A stretch of 35,494 nt of DNA from Sphaerimonospora mesophila NBRC 14179 = JCM 3151 (GTDB lineage Bacteria > Actinomycetota > Actinomycetes > Streptosporangiales > Streptosporangiaceae): positions 1-35,494 of the forward strand of contig BCRI01000075.1 of assembly GCA_001552515.1 (NCBI GenBank), in the 5' to 3' direction. Below, piece after piece: positions 22,262 through 29,371 of the stretch. Both the position numbers and the translations under genes were made by a program. Positions within the stretch are counted from its first letter, which is position 1. Each line of letters begins with the position of its first letter. The notes below the pieces were generated by a model. It saw only the letters and a program-made list of their open reading frames with translations. It was not told the origin of the DNA and made no database searches.

Positions 22262-23315
22262 GGTGCGATCCTTTGAACGTTCCAGAGCGGCGGGATTCGA
22301 GAAACCGCTCGAGCTGTTTCAGAACGAGGTCCATCTCGTTCATGATCTGTTTGTTGGTGAAGCGGAGGACGGCGTAGCCGTCCAGTTGGAGCCGTACGTC
22401 ACGGCGGCGGTCCGCCTCGTAGGCGTCCTCACCGCGGTGTTCCGGGCCGTCGATCTCGACCGCGCAGCGCTCGTCGTGCCAGAGCAGGTCTATCCGTACG
22501 GATGGGGTGAGTGGGGACGAATAATGGTGAGTCTGGTTCCAGGCTCGTCCGGCCGCCCAGGGGCGTGACTTGAGCGCTGCCTCCAGGGACTTCTCGGCCC
22601 GGCTCGCCGGATGCGGCATCCCGGCGACGGCCGGAAAACGCAGGATCGCGAGCGGATCCTTCGGATAGGCCAGGGCGCCCGTGCCGGGCGGGTTCTGCGA
22701 AGCGGGCAGATCGAGGACGACCGTTTCGATTCGGTCGACGGAGACGAACGGCGCGCCGGTGAGCCAGACGCCGAAGCCGCCGCGATCGGCCAGCCATTCG
22801 GATGCGGCGACCAGCACATCCTCACCGATGGGGGAGAGCCCCCGGGGAATGCGGATGAGGATCGCCGCTCGATCGCGACGGAAGCCGGCGGCGAGGACAC
22901 GGGCGAGTCCCGCGGCACGCACTTCAGGGGGAAACTTCCGGTGGTCGCTTCTCCCGCGAGTTCCCCCGTGAAGGGAGAGCTCGGCGAGGTCCGCCAGGAA
23001 GGGGCCGAAATGCCGACTGGCGGATGCCGTACGCAGCGCGAGCGCGCGGACTGCGGGAATGCTCGCACCGCCGGAGCCGGTGATGCCTTCCGCGTCCGGA
23101 AGCCAGGATGGGAACAGCTCGATGGCCGCCCTTTCGAGCTCGGCGAGCAGGGCGGTGACCAGTTCGCTCACCGAGGAGGCCGAGGGCGGACTGTAGGTGA
23201 CGATCGCGGGGGCGTCGTCGGGCAGCGGTTCAAGGGCGAGCATGACGTCCTTGGAACTCGCGCCGCCCAGCCGTACGACACGACCCATCGGTAGCTGCGC
23301 CCACATCCTCGCCAC
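22254..23315 (-). CDS. Nuclease with C-terminal DUF559/Vsr-like PD-(D/E)xK domain
   Basis: 353 residues from GTG 23315 (GAGGA, about 7-nt spacer). The last 90 residues carry the DUF559/Vsr-type endonuclease core: Asp276 in VRIDLLWHDERCAVEIDGPEH (Glu287-x-Asp289, His293), then DRRRDVRLQLDGYAVLRFT and a C-terminal helix EMDLVLKQLERFL. Residues 1-240 are of unknown fold: a strand-rich first part (PAIVTYSPPSASSVSELVTALLAELERAAIELFP) and a middle segment (AAILIRIPRGLSPIGEDVLVAASEWLADRGGFGVWLTGAPF) resembling a P-loop ATPase core without a Walker A motif. It is the first gene of a three-gene operon (8-bp overlap downstream), so it is probably the effector that cuts DNA. Confidence 0.82.
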   Translation of the reverse strand: MARMWAQLPMGRVVRLGGASSKDVMLALEPLPDDAPAIVTYSPPSASSVSELVTALLAELERAAIELFPSWLPDAEGITGSGGASIPAVRALALRTASASRHFGPFLADLAELSLHGGTRGRSDHRKFPPEVRAAGLARVLAAGFRRDRAAILIRIPRGLSPIGEDVLVAASEWLADRGGFGVWLTGAPFVSVDRIETVVLDLPASQNPPGTGALAYPKDPLAILRFPAVAGMPHPASRAEKSLEAALKSRPWAAGRAWNQTHHYSSPLTPSVRIDLLWHDERCAVEIDGPEHRGEDAYEADRRRDVRLQLDGYAVLRFTNKQIMNEMDLVLKQLERFLESRRSGTFKGSHHA

Positions 23316-23359
23316 GCCGCTTCCTCGTTTGAGATCTGGGAAACCTCGACGCGGCAGAG

Positions 23360-23365
23360 GTTATA
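23360..23365 (-). promoter_or_regulatory. Candidate -10 element of the nuclease/ATPase operon
   Basis: On the minus strand TATAAC lies about 45 nt upstream of the nuclease start. The hexamer 17-18 nt further upstream is a poor -35 (CGCTGC region), so this may be an extended or activator-dependent promoter. Short CCTC/GAGG dyads flank the site. Confidence 0.35.
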
Positions 23366-23521
23366 CGCGACCGGCAAGATCCGCAGCGACTTCCGTTGAA
23401 TCGTGAAATATCCGCTACCGCCCGGATCGTCCGACCCACCCCCATTCGACCCGCTATCCCGGCTTCTGGCGACCTCGCGGAACTCGCTGTCTGCCGTCCC
23501 CACGTGTGGCTTCGCCGTACA

Positions 23522-23598
23522 TGATCTTACACTGCAAGATCACGATGGGTGTTTCTCCTGGACAGAGGGTCAGTATGCGAGTTTCTGCAAGATCACGA
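23522..23598. repeat. Dyad plus direct repeat in the gap between the defence-like operon and the ligase-like gene
   Basis: TGATCTT-N7-AAGATCA (23522-23542) is a perfect 7-bp dyad. The 14-mer CTGCAAGATCACGA occurs at 23532-23545 and again at 23585-23598, 53 bp apart. The region is less GC-rich than the rest, and no real gene was seen between 23316 and 23804. Possibilities are an operator array shared by the divergent genes or the worn end of a small mobile element. Confidence 0.6.
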
Positions 23599-23601
23599 CA
23601 T

Positions 23602-23707
23602 GGGAGTTGGGGTAGTGGCGGGTTCGGGTGTGCCCTGGGGTTATGGGCGTACCGGGGAATTCAGGTACACGTCGCCTGGGGGTTTGGGTGCGGCCGGGGG
23701 CATGGGG
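23602..23707 (+). other. Two G-quadruplex-type motifs
   Basis: The plus strand has GGG-N4-GGGG-N7-GGG-N3-GGG at 23602-23628 and GGGGG-N3-GGG-N7-GGGGG-N3-GGGG at 23678-23707. Both satisfy the G3+N1-7 rule. They lie about 100-200 bp upstream of the ligase-like gene, on its non-template strand. Confidence 0.6.
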
Positions 23708-23804
23708 ACGATTATGTCGTTGGTTTTATGTCGGTTTGATGGTGATGGAACTCCGGAGGGGTGCAATATCCATTATTGAGGCATATCTGCCAAGTAGGAA
23801 TGAC

Positions 23805-24914
23805 GTGAGGGAGGTCTGGCACGCGGGTAGGGCCACCGGCGTGGCCGACAGACCCGCAGACAGACCCGACAAACCCAGGAACGGGGCGGACGACCGGCTC
23901 GGGGTCTACCGGGCCAGGCGCGATCCCGGGCGGACGAGCGAGCCCATTCCAGCGGAGGGCCCGCTGCCGCGGGGCGACGACGACACCTTTGTGATCCAGG
24001 AGCATCACGCGCGATCCCTCCACTGGGACCTGAGGCTCGAACGCGGCGGTGTCCTGGTGTCGTGGGTGATCCCCCGGGGGCTACCACCCGACCCCGGCAC
24101 CGACCATCTGGCCGTGCACACCGAGGATCACCCCATCGAGTACGCCCGGTTCGAAGGCGAGATCCCCAGGGGTGAGTACGGCGCAGGCACCATGACGATC
24201 TGGGATCGCGGCAGTTACGAGACCGAGAAGTGGACCGACCGTGAGGTCAAGGTCGTGCTGCGGGGATCGCGCGCGGTCGGCCGGTATGTGCTGTTCCGGA
24301 CCCGCGGCGACAACTGGATGATCCACCGGATGGACCCGCCGGGTGCCGGCTGGGAGCCCCAGCCCGCGTCGATCGCCGCCATGACCCCGGTGACCCGTAC
24401 GAAGGCGCCCCGTGACCCCGAGCGGTACGCCTGGGAGTTCTCGTGGGGCGGGCTGCGCGCGCTGGCGTACGTCAGCGGCGGCCGGCTGGTCCTGCGCTCC
24501 GGCGCGGGGGCCGACATCACCGGAGATCACCCTTGGCTGCGCCGGCTCGCCGAGTCGTTCGGCAGCCGCGCGGTCGTACTCGACGGTGAGGTCGTCTCGC
24601 CCGCGCGGAACGAGGCGCTCGCGGAGACGGAGGTCTACGTCTGCTTCGACCTGCTCTACGACGACGGCGTCTCGCTGGCGGCCGAGCCGTACGAGCGACG
24701 CCGCGAACGGCTGGAACTGCTCGCGCCGGCCGGGCCGCGGTGGCAGGTCACGCCGAGCTGGCCCGGCGACGACGTGGGCGCCGTACGGCAGGCCGCCCGG
24801 GAACAGGGCCTGCCCGGTGTGGTGGGCAAGCGCCTCGACTCGCCGTACGAACCGGGGGAGGAGTCGCCGGCCTGGGTCTTCCTGCCGTCGCATGCAGGCG
24901 GAGGCGGAGGGTAG
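23805..24914 (+). CDS. LigD-type 3'-phosphoesterase fused to a degenerate ATP-dependent ligase domain
   Basis: 369 residues from GTG 23805 (AGGA, 5-nt spacer). GTG 23841 is an alternative, and extension to 23628 is unlikely. Residues about 33-55 (LGVYRARRDPGRTSEPIPAEG) and 60-178 match the LigD phosphoesterase domain, with FVIQEHHARSLHWDLRLE, PRGEYGAGTMTIWDRG and DNWMIHRMD containing the conserved His, Asp and Arg residues. Residues about 205-369 align with the adenylation domain of ATP-dependent DNA ligases, but motif I reads EFSWGGLRAL where the family has E-x-K-W-D-G-x-R, so the catalytic Lys is Ser213 and the motif Asp is Gly. Motif III (VVLDGEVV) and IIIa (FDLLYDDG) remain; motif IV (PGVVGKRLDSPY) has lost its Glu, and the motif V KxK is missing. 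It probably trims 3' ends in repair without sealing them. Confidence 0.85.
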   Translation: MREVWHAGRATGVADRPADRPDKPRNGADDRLGVYRARRDPGRTSEPIPAEGPLPRGDDDTFVIQEHHARSLHWDLRLERGGVLVSWVIPRGLPPDPGTDHLAVHTEDHPIEYARFEGEIPRGEYGAGTMTIWDRGSYETEKWTDREVKVVLRGSRAVGRYVLFRTRGDNWMIHRMDPPGAGWEPQPASIAAMTPVTRTKAPRDPERYAWEFSWGGLRALAYVSGGRLVLRSGAGADITGDHPWLRRLAESFGSRAVVLDGEVVSPARNEALAETEVYVCFDLLYDDGVSLAAEPYERRRERLELLAPAGPRWQVTPSWPGDDVGAVRQAAREQGLPGVVGKRLDSPYEPGEESPAWVFLPSHAGGGGG

Positions 24915-24947
24915 GGCACCCCGCGGAGTCAACGGAGGGAGCCCGCG

Positions 24948-25316
24948 ATGTCAGAGCAGAGCCGGCCGGTCGGCGGCGAGCACAAGTATGAGCAGGAGAT
25001 CTCCTCGGTGGACGAGCACGAGGAGCGCCCGGGACGCAGTCTGATCACCACCGACCATGAGGTGATCAAGCGCTGGGCGGAGGAGCGCGGCGGCCGGCCC
25101 GCGACGGTGCCGGGCACCGAGCACGAGGGCCGCCCCGGTGTTCTCCGGTTCGACTTCCCCGGGTACGGCGGCGGCGACCTGAAGGAGATCACCTGGGACG
25201 AGTGGTTCGAGACGTTCGAGGCACGGAATCTGAACTTCCTCTACCAGGAGCACAAGAAGGACGGCGGCCAGAGCAATTTCTTCCGGCTGGAGAACCCCGA
25301 CCGCGAAGACGCCTAA
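24948..25316 (+). CDS. Small conserved hydrophilic protein of unknown function
   Basis: 122 residues from ATG 24948, with GGAGGG about 8 nt upstream. The core reads LITTDHEVIKRWAEERGGRPATVPGTEHEGRPGVLRFDFPGYGGG...ITWDEWFETFEARNLNFLYQE, a compact domain common in actinobacteria and sometimes misleadingly annotated as a glucan branching enzyme; nothing in it resembles a glycosidase. It is acidic with no membrane segment. It lies 33 bp after the phosphoesterase/ligase-like gene on the same strand and may be cotranscribed, hinting at a DNA-repair or stress role, which is inference only. Confidence 0.82.
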   Translation: MSEQSRPVGGEHKYEQEISSVDEHEERPGRSLITTDHEVIKRWAEERGGRPATVPGTEHEGRPGVLRFDFPGYGGGDLKEITWDEWFETFEARNLNFLYQEHKKDGGQSNFFRLENPDREDA

Positions 25317-25349
25317 ACTCCCGCCGCCGTGCGGTCCGGCATGGTACGG

Positions 25350-25952
25350 CTACCCGCCGGGCGGGCCGTTGGCCTGGATCATGCCGAGCTCGACGGCGTA
25401 GTCTTCGAGCTTGTGCCGGAGCTGCCGCCGGCCCCGGTGCAGACGGGACATGACGGTCCCGATCGGGACACCCGTGATCTCGGCGATCTCCTTGTAGCTG
25501 AAGCCTTCGACGTCGGCCAGGTAGACGGCGAGCCGGAAGTCCTCCGGCACCTCGTGGAGCGCCTGCTTCACCCGGGAATCGGGCAGGCCGTCCAGCGCCT
25601 CGGCCTCGGCCGACTTGAGCCCGCCGGATGTGTGGGAGGCGGCCTCGGCGAGCTGCCAGTCCTCGATGTCCTCCCCTGCCGTGCGCTGGGGCTGCCGCTG
25701 CTGCTTGCGGTAGGTGTTGATGTAGGTGTTCGTCAGGATCCGGTACAGCCAGGCCCTGAGGTTGGTGCCCTCCCGGAACTGGTGGAAGTTGGAGAAGGCC
25801 CTGGCGAAGACCTCCTGGACGAGGTCTTCCGCGTCGGCGGGGTTTCGGGTCAGCCTCAGTGCGCCGGCGTAGATCTGGTCGAGGTACGGCAGGGCGTCAC
25901 GCTCGAATCGGTGCCGCTGCTTCTCGATCGACACGTCGTCCGCGGTCGTCAC
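25350..25952 (-). CDS. ECF RNA polymerase sigma factor, SigR/SigH-like
   Basis: 200 residues from GTG 25952, with GGGGGG about 7 nt upstream. Region 2: [65 protein letters not shown]. Region 4: [48 protein letters not shown]. Both are very close to the SigR/SigH (ECF12) group that answers thiol-oxidative stress in actinomycetes. Unlike the usual arrangement there is no RsrA-type anti-sigma gene after it; the next gene is convergent. The frame stays open upstream to 26561, but this is antisense shadow of another gene; a modest N-terminal extension, as known for SigR, could begin at the GTG upstream in [17 protein letters not shown]18-GTC element upstream suggests ECF-type autoregulation. Confidence 0.9.
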   Translation of the reverse strand: MTTADDVSIEKQRHRFERDALPYLDQIYAGALRLTRNPADAEDLVQEVFARAFSNFHQFREGTNLRAWLYRILTNTYINTYRKQQRQPQRTAGEDIEDWQLAEAASHTSGGLKSAEAEALDGLPDSRVKQALHEVPEDFRLAVYLADVEGFSYKEIAEITGVPIGTVMSRLHRGRRQLRHKLEDYAVELGMIQANGPPGG

Positions 25953-25995
25953 CTCGTCACCCCCCTGGGCCCCTCGCGTAACGTCCCGCAGCGGG

Positions 25996-26021
25996 GACAC
26001 GAAACGCCTACCCCCAGTTCC
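25996..26021 (-). promoter_or_regulatory. Candidate ECF-type promoter of the sigma factor gene
   Basis: On the minus strand GGAAC (26021-26017) is separated by 18 nt from GTC (25998-25996), about 45 nt upstream of the GTG start. It resembles ECF promoters (GGAAY -35) and would allow the factor to transcribe its own gene. The -10 part differs from the SigR consensus GTT, so confidence is modest. Confidence 0.35.
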
Positions 26022-26138
26022 TCCATCAACACAGGACGAACTACCGCAAATCACGTATATGCCCCATAGGGGGAAAATGTGTTTTCTGCATGGTGATGGA
26101 CTGCGGGGGTATGCGCGCGAAGAACGGCCATCGCGAAG

Positions 26139-26225
26139 AGCGACACAGTGAGCGACACCGTCAAGAGCGACACCGTCAAGAGCGGCATCGGGACGAACGG
26201 CATCGCGACGAACGGTGTCGCGAAG
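26139..26225 (+). repeat. 15-bp tandem repeat, 5 units, in a non-coding stretch
   Basis: Units at 26151, 26166, 26181, 26196 and 26211 (AGCGACACCGTCAAG twice, then diverging AGCGGCATCGGGACG-like forms), preceded by a 12-bp partial unit at 26139. All three forward frames stay open through the array because the units lack stops, so the long frames here are not evidence of genes. The rest of 25953-26360 holds the sigma promoter and a CCCC-ATA-GGGG dyad at 26062-26072. Confidence 0.75.
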
Positions 26226-26370
26226 AACCGGCCGCGGAAGAACAGCACACCACCGGGTGGCGCAGACGTCGCCCGGCCGTACCCGAATCCCGACCGAACA
26301 GCGTTGCCGGGCAGAGGCCGGGCAGAGACGGAAAGAGCCGGACAGAGACCGGCAGACAGAGGAGGGCATG

Positions 26371-26568
26371 ATGTCGCACGACCCCGAGCCCGCGCGATGT
26401 GCGGGCGGCGAAGAGATCCCGGCAGAGTGGCAGAACCCGCTGGCGCAGTCCCCTGACGCGGAATGGTCCCCCGACGAGGCCGACCTGACCGGCTGGCACG
26501 TCCCGGGCGCGGACTCGCCCGACGACGTCGAGGAACTCGCGGCCGACGACCCTCGCCGCATGTCCTGA
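26371..26568 (+). CDS. Small acidic protein, 65 residues
   Basis: From ATG 26371 with GGAGGG 4 nt upstream (the preceding in-frame ATG at 26368 is too close to the RBS). The protein ([20 protein letters not shown]...[24 protein letters not shown]) is strongly acidic, has no membrane segment and is likely disordered. The strong RBS and codon bias support it. Family unknown. It converges on the site-2 protease gene with 33 bp between stops. Confidence 0.6.
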   Translation: MSHDPEPARCAGGEEIPAEWQNPLAQSPDAEWSPDEADLTGWHVPGADSPDDVEELAADDPRRMS

Positions 26569-26601
26569 ACGGGCCCGGCCCCGGGGGTATGCGGGGGAGG
26601 A

Positions 26602-27807
26602 TCAGGCCGCGTCTCGGTGACCCGTGTGGTCGGGGTAGCGCGGGGCGAGGTCGGCTCCGCGCGGCGCGGGGTACGGCTGGGCGGCGCGCAGGTCGACGGT
26701 CTGGATCGTCCGGCTGATGTCGCTTGGCGTGATGAGGCCGATCAGCCGGCCGTCCGGGTCGAGCACCACGGCCCTCCCGTCGGCGCAGCCGCCCATCCGC
26801 GGAAGCAGATCGGTAAGAGCCTCGTCGGCCCGTGCCCGGGGCACGTCGCCCGGCGAGCAGGCGATGTCGCGCAGGCGGGTCGTGTCGCGGGCCTGCGGCG
26901 GCACCGCGCGGATCCGGTTGAGCGTCACCAGCCCGAGGAAGCCGCCGCGCTCGTCCACCAGCGGATAGGTGGACAGCCGGTGCCGCATCACGACCCGCTC
27001 GACGAGGTCCGACACGGTCTCTCCGGGATCGGCGGTGACGGGCCGCTCCGACATCACGTCGCCGACCCGGATGCCGTGCAGCGCGGCGCCGAGCTGTGTC
27101 TGCTGCTCCTCCGCGCTGGCGACGTTGACGAGGAACATGCCGATCAGGGCGAGCCACAGGCCTTGGAAACCCAGCCCGGAGACGACCTGGAGCAGGCCGA
27201 GCGCGATGAGGAAGTAACCGAAGGCCCGGCCGGCCCGCGCGGCGGCCACCGCGGCCCTGACGCGGTCGCCCCACCACGCCCACAGCGCGGCGCGCAGCAC
27301 CCGGCCGCCGTCCAGCGGCGCCGCCGGGATCAGGTTGAAGACGGCCAGGAGCACGTTGACCACGGCGAGGTAGCCGAACATCCCGGCGAGCAGCGGCGCG
27401 CCGCCGATCGCCGAGACCAGCCAGGTCAGCAGCCCGAAGACCACCCCGGCTGCCAGGCTGGTCGCGGGACCGACGGCGGCGATCTGCACGTCGGCGCCGG
27501 GCGATCGCGGCTCTCCGCGCAGCTCGGCCACGCCACCGAGCAGCCAGAGCGTGATGCCCGCCACCTCGATGCCGTGCCGCTTCGCCATCACCGCGTGCGC
27601 GAGTTCGTGCGCCAGCAACGACGCCAGGAACAGCACGGCGGCCACCACACCGGCCAGCAGGTAGACCGCGGGGGACGAGCCGGGGAAGGCGATCGGGAAG
27701 CGCCCGAACGCCAGCCCGAACACCAGGATCGCGACGATGACCAGCACGCTGATGTTGAGCCCGACCGAGACTCCGGCGATGCGGCCGAGACGGATCGACG
27801 AACGCAT
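26602..27807 (-). CDS. Site-2 protease family (M50) intramembrane metalloprotease with CBS domains
   Basis: 401 residues from ATG 27807, with GGAGGG close upstream. Membrane segments at the N-terminus ([17 protein letters not shown] and [27 protein letters not shown]) include the HELAH zinc motif (His67-Glu68-His71). The third ligand lies in [16 protein letters not shown]. More helices follow ([28 protein letters not shown]), then two CBS domains from about residue 245 ([20 protein letters not shown]... and ...[18 protein letters not shown]). This architecture is that of Rip3-like proteases. They cleave membrane-bound substrates, and the CBS pair may sense nucleotides. The substrate is unknown; a link to the nearby sigma factor is possible but not shown. 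Confidence 0.9.
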   Translation of the reverse strand: MRSSIRLGRIAGVSVGLNISVLVIVAILVFGLAFGRFPIAFPGSSPAVYLLAGVVAAVLFLASLLAHELAHAVMAKRHGIEVAGITLWLLGGVAELRGEPRSPGADVQIAAVGPATSLAAGVVFGLLTWLVSAIGGAPLLAGMFGYLAVVNVLLAVFNLIPAAPLDGGRVLRAALWAWWGDRVRAAVAAARAGRAFGYFLIALGLLQVVSGLGFQGLWLALIGMFLVNVASAEEQQTQLGAALHGIRVGDVMSERPVTADPGETVSDLVERVVMRHRLSTYPLVDERGGFLGLVTLNRIRAVPPQARDTTRLRDIACSPGDVPRARADEALTDLLPRMGGCADGRAVVLDPDGRLIGLITPSDISRTIQTVDLRAAQPYPAPRGADLAPRYPDHTGHRDAA

Positions 27808-27879
27808 GTTCCCTCCTGGGTCCGCTGCGGGCCCCCTACCCACATCTCCGGAGGGGATGCGCAGGTCACAGCGGGGGTG

Positions 27880-28320
27880 TCAGGTGGACCGGCCGCGCCG
27901 TACGTTGTCGTCCAGCTTCGCGAGCACGCGCTCGATGGCGGCGATCTCCTCCGCGTTCAGCCCGGCGCGCAGGCGTCGGTCGAAGGCGCCGGCGGCCTTC
28001 CTGAGCCGGGTGAACGTGGCCTCGCCCTTCTCGGTGAGCTCCACGAGGTGCACCCGGCGGTTCGCCGGATCGCGGCGGCGGGTCAGCAGGCCCTCGTGCT
28101 CCATCGTGTTGAGGTGATGGGTCAGTGTCGCACCCTGGACTCCCACCGCCTCGGCCAGCTCGCGCTGGTTGCTCAGGCGTCTGGTCTTGAGCGAGATCAG
28201 GATCAGCCAGATCGGCAGTGAGCTCCCCTCCGCAGCCAGGGCGCTGTCCAGCGCCCGGCTGACGGCCTTGGTGGTGCTCATGAGTTGCAGGCCGATCGAC
28301 GGCCTGAAAGACGGTGGCAT
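27880..28320 (-). CDS. MarR-family transcriptional regulator
   Basis: 146 residues from ATG 28320 (MPPSFRPSIGLQLMSTTKAV). GTG 28350 would add 10 residues, but its AGGAG lies directly against the start. A TATATC sequence 9 nt before ATG 28320 suggests a leaderless or nearly leaderless transcript. The winged helix is clear: SNQRELAEAVGVQGATLTHHLNTMEHEGLLTRRRDPANRRVHLVELTEKGEATF, with flanking dimerisation helices (SSLPIWLILISLK and the C-terminal AIERVLAKLDDNV). MarR proteins usually repress adjacent divergent genes on sensing small ligands. The divergent neighbour is the Gly-rich 64-residue protein, and the M50 gene lies 72 bp downstream on the same strand. Confidence 0.88.
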   Translation of the reverse strand: MPPSFRPSIGLQLMSTTKAVSRALDSALAAEGSSLPIWLILISLKTRRLSNQRELAEAVGVQGATLTHHLNTMEHEGLLTRRRDPANRRVHLVELTEKGEATFTRLRKAAGAFDRRLRAGLNAEEIAAIERVLAKLDDNVRRGRST

Positions 28321-28466
28321 GGCGGTCAAGATATACCGACTTTTTACCACTCCTGGCTGCCCGGGGGCCGATCACCGGCCGGGTTCGCCGGGCTGTTCGC
28401 CGTCTTCATGGTTTGCCCAGGTGGGCGAGGGGGAGGGGGCCTGGGAAGCGCGTCGGAAGGAAGATC

Positions 28467-28661
28467 ATGAGTCAGCCGCAGCAGCCCGAGATCCGGCGGT
28501 CCGGCCGGGGAGGCGGCACCGACGAGGACATCGACGTGATCCCCGAGTCGCAGAGCGGGGGTGACGTCTCCGGCCGTCCGCACGGGACCGACAAGGGCGG
28601 CAAGGGCGGCGGAGAGGGCGGCGGTGTGCCGCCCGACCAGCGGCCTCCGCACCCGTCCTGA
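28467..28661 (+). CDS. Small Gly-rich hydrophilic protein, 64 residues
   Basis: ATG 28467 follows GGAAGGAAG with a suitable spacer. The protein (MSQPQQPEIRRSGRGGGTDE...GTDKGGKGGGEGGGVPPDQR) is low-complexity, without cysteines or membrane segments, and probably disordered. The good RBS and the 46-bp distance to the next gene suggest coexpression with the DUF6098 gene. Family unknown; a stress- or sporulation-associated small protein is one possibility, but nothing proves it. Confidence 0.55.
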   Translation: MSQPQQPEIRRSGRGGGTDEDIDVIPESQSGGDVSGRPHGTDKGGKGGGEGGGVPPDQRPPHPS

Positions 28662-28707
28662 CCCGCTCACCCGGAGAGAGGAAGAGAGGAAAGAGACGGA
28701 GATCGAG

Positions 28708-29175
28708 ATGTACGGCGAGTCCGCGATAACGGGAGGAGAGCCCTGCCCGCCCTCCCACGGCTTGCCCACGGTGGAGAGCCTTGCCGGGCTCGCCCGTCTC
28801 GTGGCCGATCGATCGGGACTCTATCTGCGCTATTCGAAGGGGCCGGACGAGGACGAGGGACGGCCGAGCGTCGACTACGAGAGCGGCCTGCGGCTTCCGG
28901 GGCTGTCGGTGACGGTGCTCGACGCCGAGTCGTGGTGGACCCGGCCGCTGCTCGACTGGCTGGCCCGCCAGGTCTGCAAATACACCCATCTCGCCGAGAA
29001 GGAGAGCGACCGCCGCGCCTGGATCCTGACCGGCCGGGTCGTCGGCCGTGGCCCGGACCACGAACCGCTCATCGGGGACGTCCGGCCGGTCGCCTGGCTC
29101 GACGAGGCGGTGATCGAGCAGTCCCGCCGGCACTACGAGTCGACGTTCGACGCTGGGCGCGACTCGACCGGCTGA
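28708..29175 (+). CDS. DUF6098-family protein
   Basis: 155 residues from ATG 28708 (GGAG, 6-nt spacer). In-frame sequence upstream to 28561 overlaps the previous gene and is rejected. Conserved-looking parts are PTVESLAGLARLVADRSGLYLRYSKGPDED, LPGLSVTVLDAESWWTRPLLDWLARQVCKYTHL, and RRAWILTGRVVGRGPDHEPLIGDVRPVAWLDEAVI. These match actinobacterial DUF6098 proteins as I remember them. No catalytic motif or membrane segment is evident; cytoplasmic, function unknown. Confidence 0.8.
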   Translation: MYGESAITGGEPCPPSHGLPTVESLAGLARLVADRSGLYLRYSKGPDEDEGRPSVDYESGLRLPGLSVTVLDAESWWTRPLLDWLARQVCKYTHLAEKESDRRAWILTGRVVGRGPDHEPLIGDVRPVAWLDEAVIEQSRRHYESTFDAGRDSTG

Positions 29176-29304
29176 AACGGTTGTGCTCGTTCCCCCGCGG
29201 CCGCCGCCGTTCGTACGGAACATCCCATGCGGCTCCCACCTGGCATCTCATCTCGGCGAAGGCGAGCCGACGGCGAGGTGGAGGCGGTCGTCTCGGTCTC
29301 GCCG

Positions 29305-29334
29305 TTGACATCGTTGTCATCCGGGTCGTACGGT
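29305..29334 (+). promoter_or_regulatory. Candidate promoter of the ROK kinase gene with overlapping LacI-type operator
   Basis: TTGACA (29305-29310), an 18-nt spacer and TACGGT (29329-29334) make a good vegetative promoter 38 bp before the start. Overlapping it, TGACATCGTTGTCA (29306-29319) has TGACA/TGTCA arms around a central CG, the form of a LacI-family operator. Its arms differ from the TGAAACC sites at 32590-32617, so it may bind another regulator. Confidence 0.5.
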
Positions 29335-29371
29335 CGGCGCACTTACTCGGTTAAGTCCCTCAGGAGGGCAC

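Noticed and set aside
23506-23779. Small plus-strand ORFs upstream of the ligase-like gene
   Set aside because: Overlapping frames over repeats and G-runs, with no RBS or coding bias.
26090-26371. His/Arg/Glu repeat protein encoded by the 15-bp array
   Set aside because: All three frames are open because of the repeat itself; no good RBS and no bias for one frame.
25953-26561. 200-residue N-terminal extension of the sigma factor
   Set aside because: Low-complexity Ser, Arg and Cys-rich translation that runs across the repeat array and antisense to the 65-residue gene. Only a short extension remains conceivable.
26617-28221. 534-codon plus-strand frame opposite the M50 and MarR genes
   Set aside because: Antisense shadow with an Arg, His, Gln and Pro-rich composition.
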